Origin: Vulcanimicrobiota bacterium
GTDB taxonomy: Bacteria; Vulcanimicrobiota; Vulcanimicrobiia; Vulcanimicrobiales; Vulcanimicrobiaceae
Direction: 5' to 3'
NCBI GenBank assembly: GCA_027306785.1
Contig: DAHUZB010000005.1
Span: 62,001-126,000 of the forward strand
Length of the DNA: 64,000 bases
Part shown: piece by piece, positions 63,399 to 64,000 of the stretch
How the letters are laid out: every line of letters starts with the position of its first letter
How positions within the stretch are numbered: position 1 is the stretch's first letter
Notes under the pieces: generated by a model
What the model was told of the DNA's origin: nothing
Databases searched by the model: none
What the model saw: the letters and a program-made list of their open reading frames with translations, nothing else
Position numbers and translations under genes: made by a program

Positions 63399-64000
63399 GC
63401 GTGCTCCGCCGCAAGCAGCGCGCGTGCGAGCGCGAGTGCGCCGTACTCCGGCCGCGGCGGCTGCTTCACGGCATGCAGAAAGGGCATCTCGTTCACGATG
63501 CGCGTCTCGAGCAAGAACGTCAGCAACGTGTTGCGCTGCAGCAATCCGCCCGCCAGCACGAGCGGCAATTCGCGATTGCGCGCACCGGCTCGCGCCACGA
63601 GCGCCTTGAGTGTCTCGAAGAGATCGAGCGCCGCCGCCTGCACGATCTTGGTCGCGCTGCGCTCGCCCGCCGTGGCCGCATCGAGCACGAGCGGCGCGAA
63701 CGAGGCGATCTCGCGCACCGGTGCAACTGCATCATATATGCGTGCAAGCAGCGCCTGCGCGTCGGTGACCCCGATGCGCTCCTCGATGCGTTCGAGCATC
63801 GCGTCGCGGGGCGCGCGACCGTCGTACGATTTGAGCAGCAACCGCAACGCCGCCGCCCCGAGCGCGTAGCCCGAGCCTTCGTCGCCGAGCAGATAGCCGT
63901 AGCCGCCGGTGCGCACGAAGCGTTCGTCGACGAGCGCGCAGGCGATCGAGCCGGTACCCGCGATCAGCGCGAGCGCATCGCCGTGCGGCGCACCCGCGCG
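63395..64000 (-). CDS. N-acetylglucosamine-type kinase (BadF/BadG ATPase family), 5' end outside window
   Basis: C-terminal 201 codons of an actin-fold sugar kinase; the gene continues past base 64000, where the frame is still open. Visible are the ATP-side AGTGSIA and GYLLGDEGSGYALGAAA motifs and a C-terminal VLAGGLLQRNTLL. The family phosphorylates GlcNAc, MurNAc/GlcNAc (MurK) or glucosamine. Next to murQ a MurK/NagK-like role in peptidoglycan recycling is most likely. An internal ATG at 63916 is not the start. Confidence 0.88.
   Translation of the reverse strand, partial: RAGAPHGDALALIAGTGSIACALVDERFVRTGGYGYLLGDEGSGYALGAAALRLLLKSYDGRAPRDAMLERIEERIGVTDAQALLARIYDAVAPVREIASFAPLVLDAATAGERSATKIVQAAALDLFETLKALVARAGARNRELPLVLAGGLLQRNTLLTFLLETRIVNEMPFLHAVKQPPRPEYGALALARALLAAEHA

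Overview
The window is GC-rich, gene-dense bacterial chromosome with about 54 protein genes. GTG starts and 4-base ATGA/GTGA stop-start overlaps are very common. Two features indicate a diderm (two-membrane) cell: a TolC/EmrA/EmrB-type efflux operon and outer-membrane-like beta proteins. The mixture is typical of deep-branching lineages: OpcA with Zwf, a transaldolase/glucose-6-phosphate isomerase fusion, an actinobacterial-style acyl-CoA carboxylase epsilon subunit, ClpC, and NirJ/AhbC-like radical SAM enzymes. My best guess is Candidatus Eremiobacterota (WPS-2/Vulcanimicrobiota). That is an overall impression; no rRNA or marker gene is present to prove it. No rRNA, tRNA, CRISPR, transposase or phage module was seen.

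Layout. 1-2.1 kb: 3' part of a zinc-type alcohol dehydrogenase and a GT87-like membrane glycosyltransferase. 2.2-11.3 kb: a complete pentose phosphate operon (tkt, tal-pgi fusion, gnd, zwf, opcA, pgl) behind a leader that could switch the tkt ribosome site on and off. 11.3-17.6 kb, minus strand: an efflux operon (STAS, LolA-like, TetR, EmrA-like, EmrB-like, TolC-like, possibly a 42-aa microprotein). It faces a class A beta-lactamase-like gene across a promoter with two matching palindromes. 18.4-30.4 kb: histidine utilisation genes hutF, hutI, hutU and hutH, interrupted by a lower-GC restriction-modification pair, a PadR-type regulator pair, small membrane proteins and a DUF2723 protein. 30.5-32.4 kb: a protein joining a two-domain multicopper oxidase to a ZIP metal transporter, with a DtxR/IdeR-like box at its start. 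32.4-38.2 kb: a structured intergenic region, a WYL regulator, a large secreted protein, the methionine-salvage genes mtnB-mtnD-mtnC, and nadR. 38.3-41.8 kb: clpC, a small beta-barrel-like protein and a MIP18-type Fe-S factor. 41.8-46 kb: TetR/hydrolase/thioesterase divergent from a DHA2 drug exporter, and a GH25 lysozyme. 46-51.4 kb: acyl-CoA carboxylase beta, epsilon and alpha subunits around fabI. 51.4-55.6 kb: two PQQ-like propeller proteins, an MFS transporter and a GNAT. 55.7-59.9 kb: methylmalonyl-CoA mutase large subunit, its epimerase, and two radical SAM/SPASM enzymes. 59.9-64 kb: a peptidoglycan-recycling operon (N-acetylglucosamine kinase, murQ, lrgA-like, LrgB-DUF4127 fusion).

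How the genes work together. The sugar-phosphate operon gives NADPH and pentoses. The carboxylase subunits, epimerase and mutase form the propionyl-CoA/succinyl-CoA route. The hut genes take histidine towards glutamate through the deiminase (HutF) branch. The last operon appears to recover cell-wall amino sugars. The most unusual items are the oxidase-transporter fusion with its metal-box promoter, the LrgB-DUF4127 fusion, the restriction-modification pair spliced into the hut operon, the tkt leader, and the operator-rich efflux promoter.
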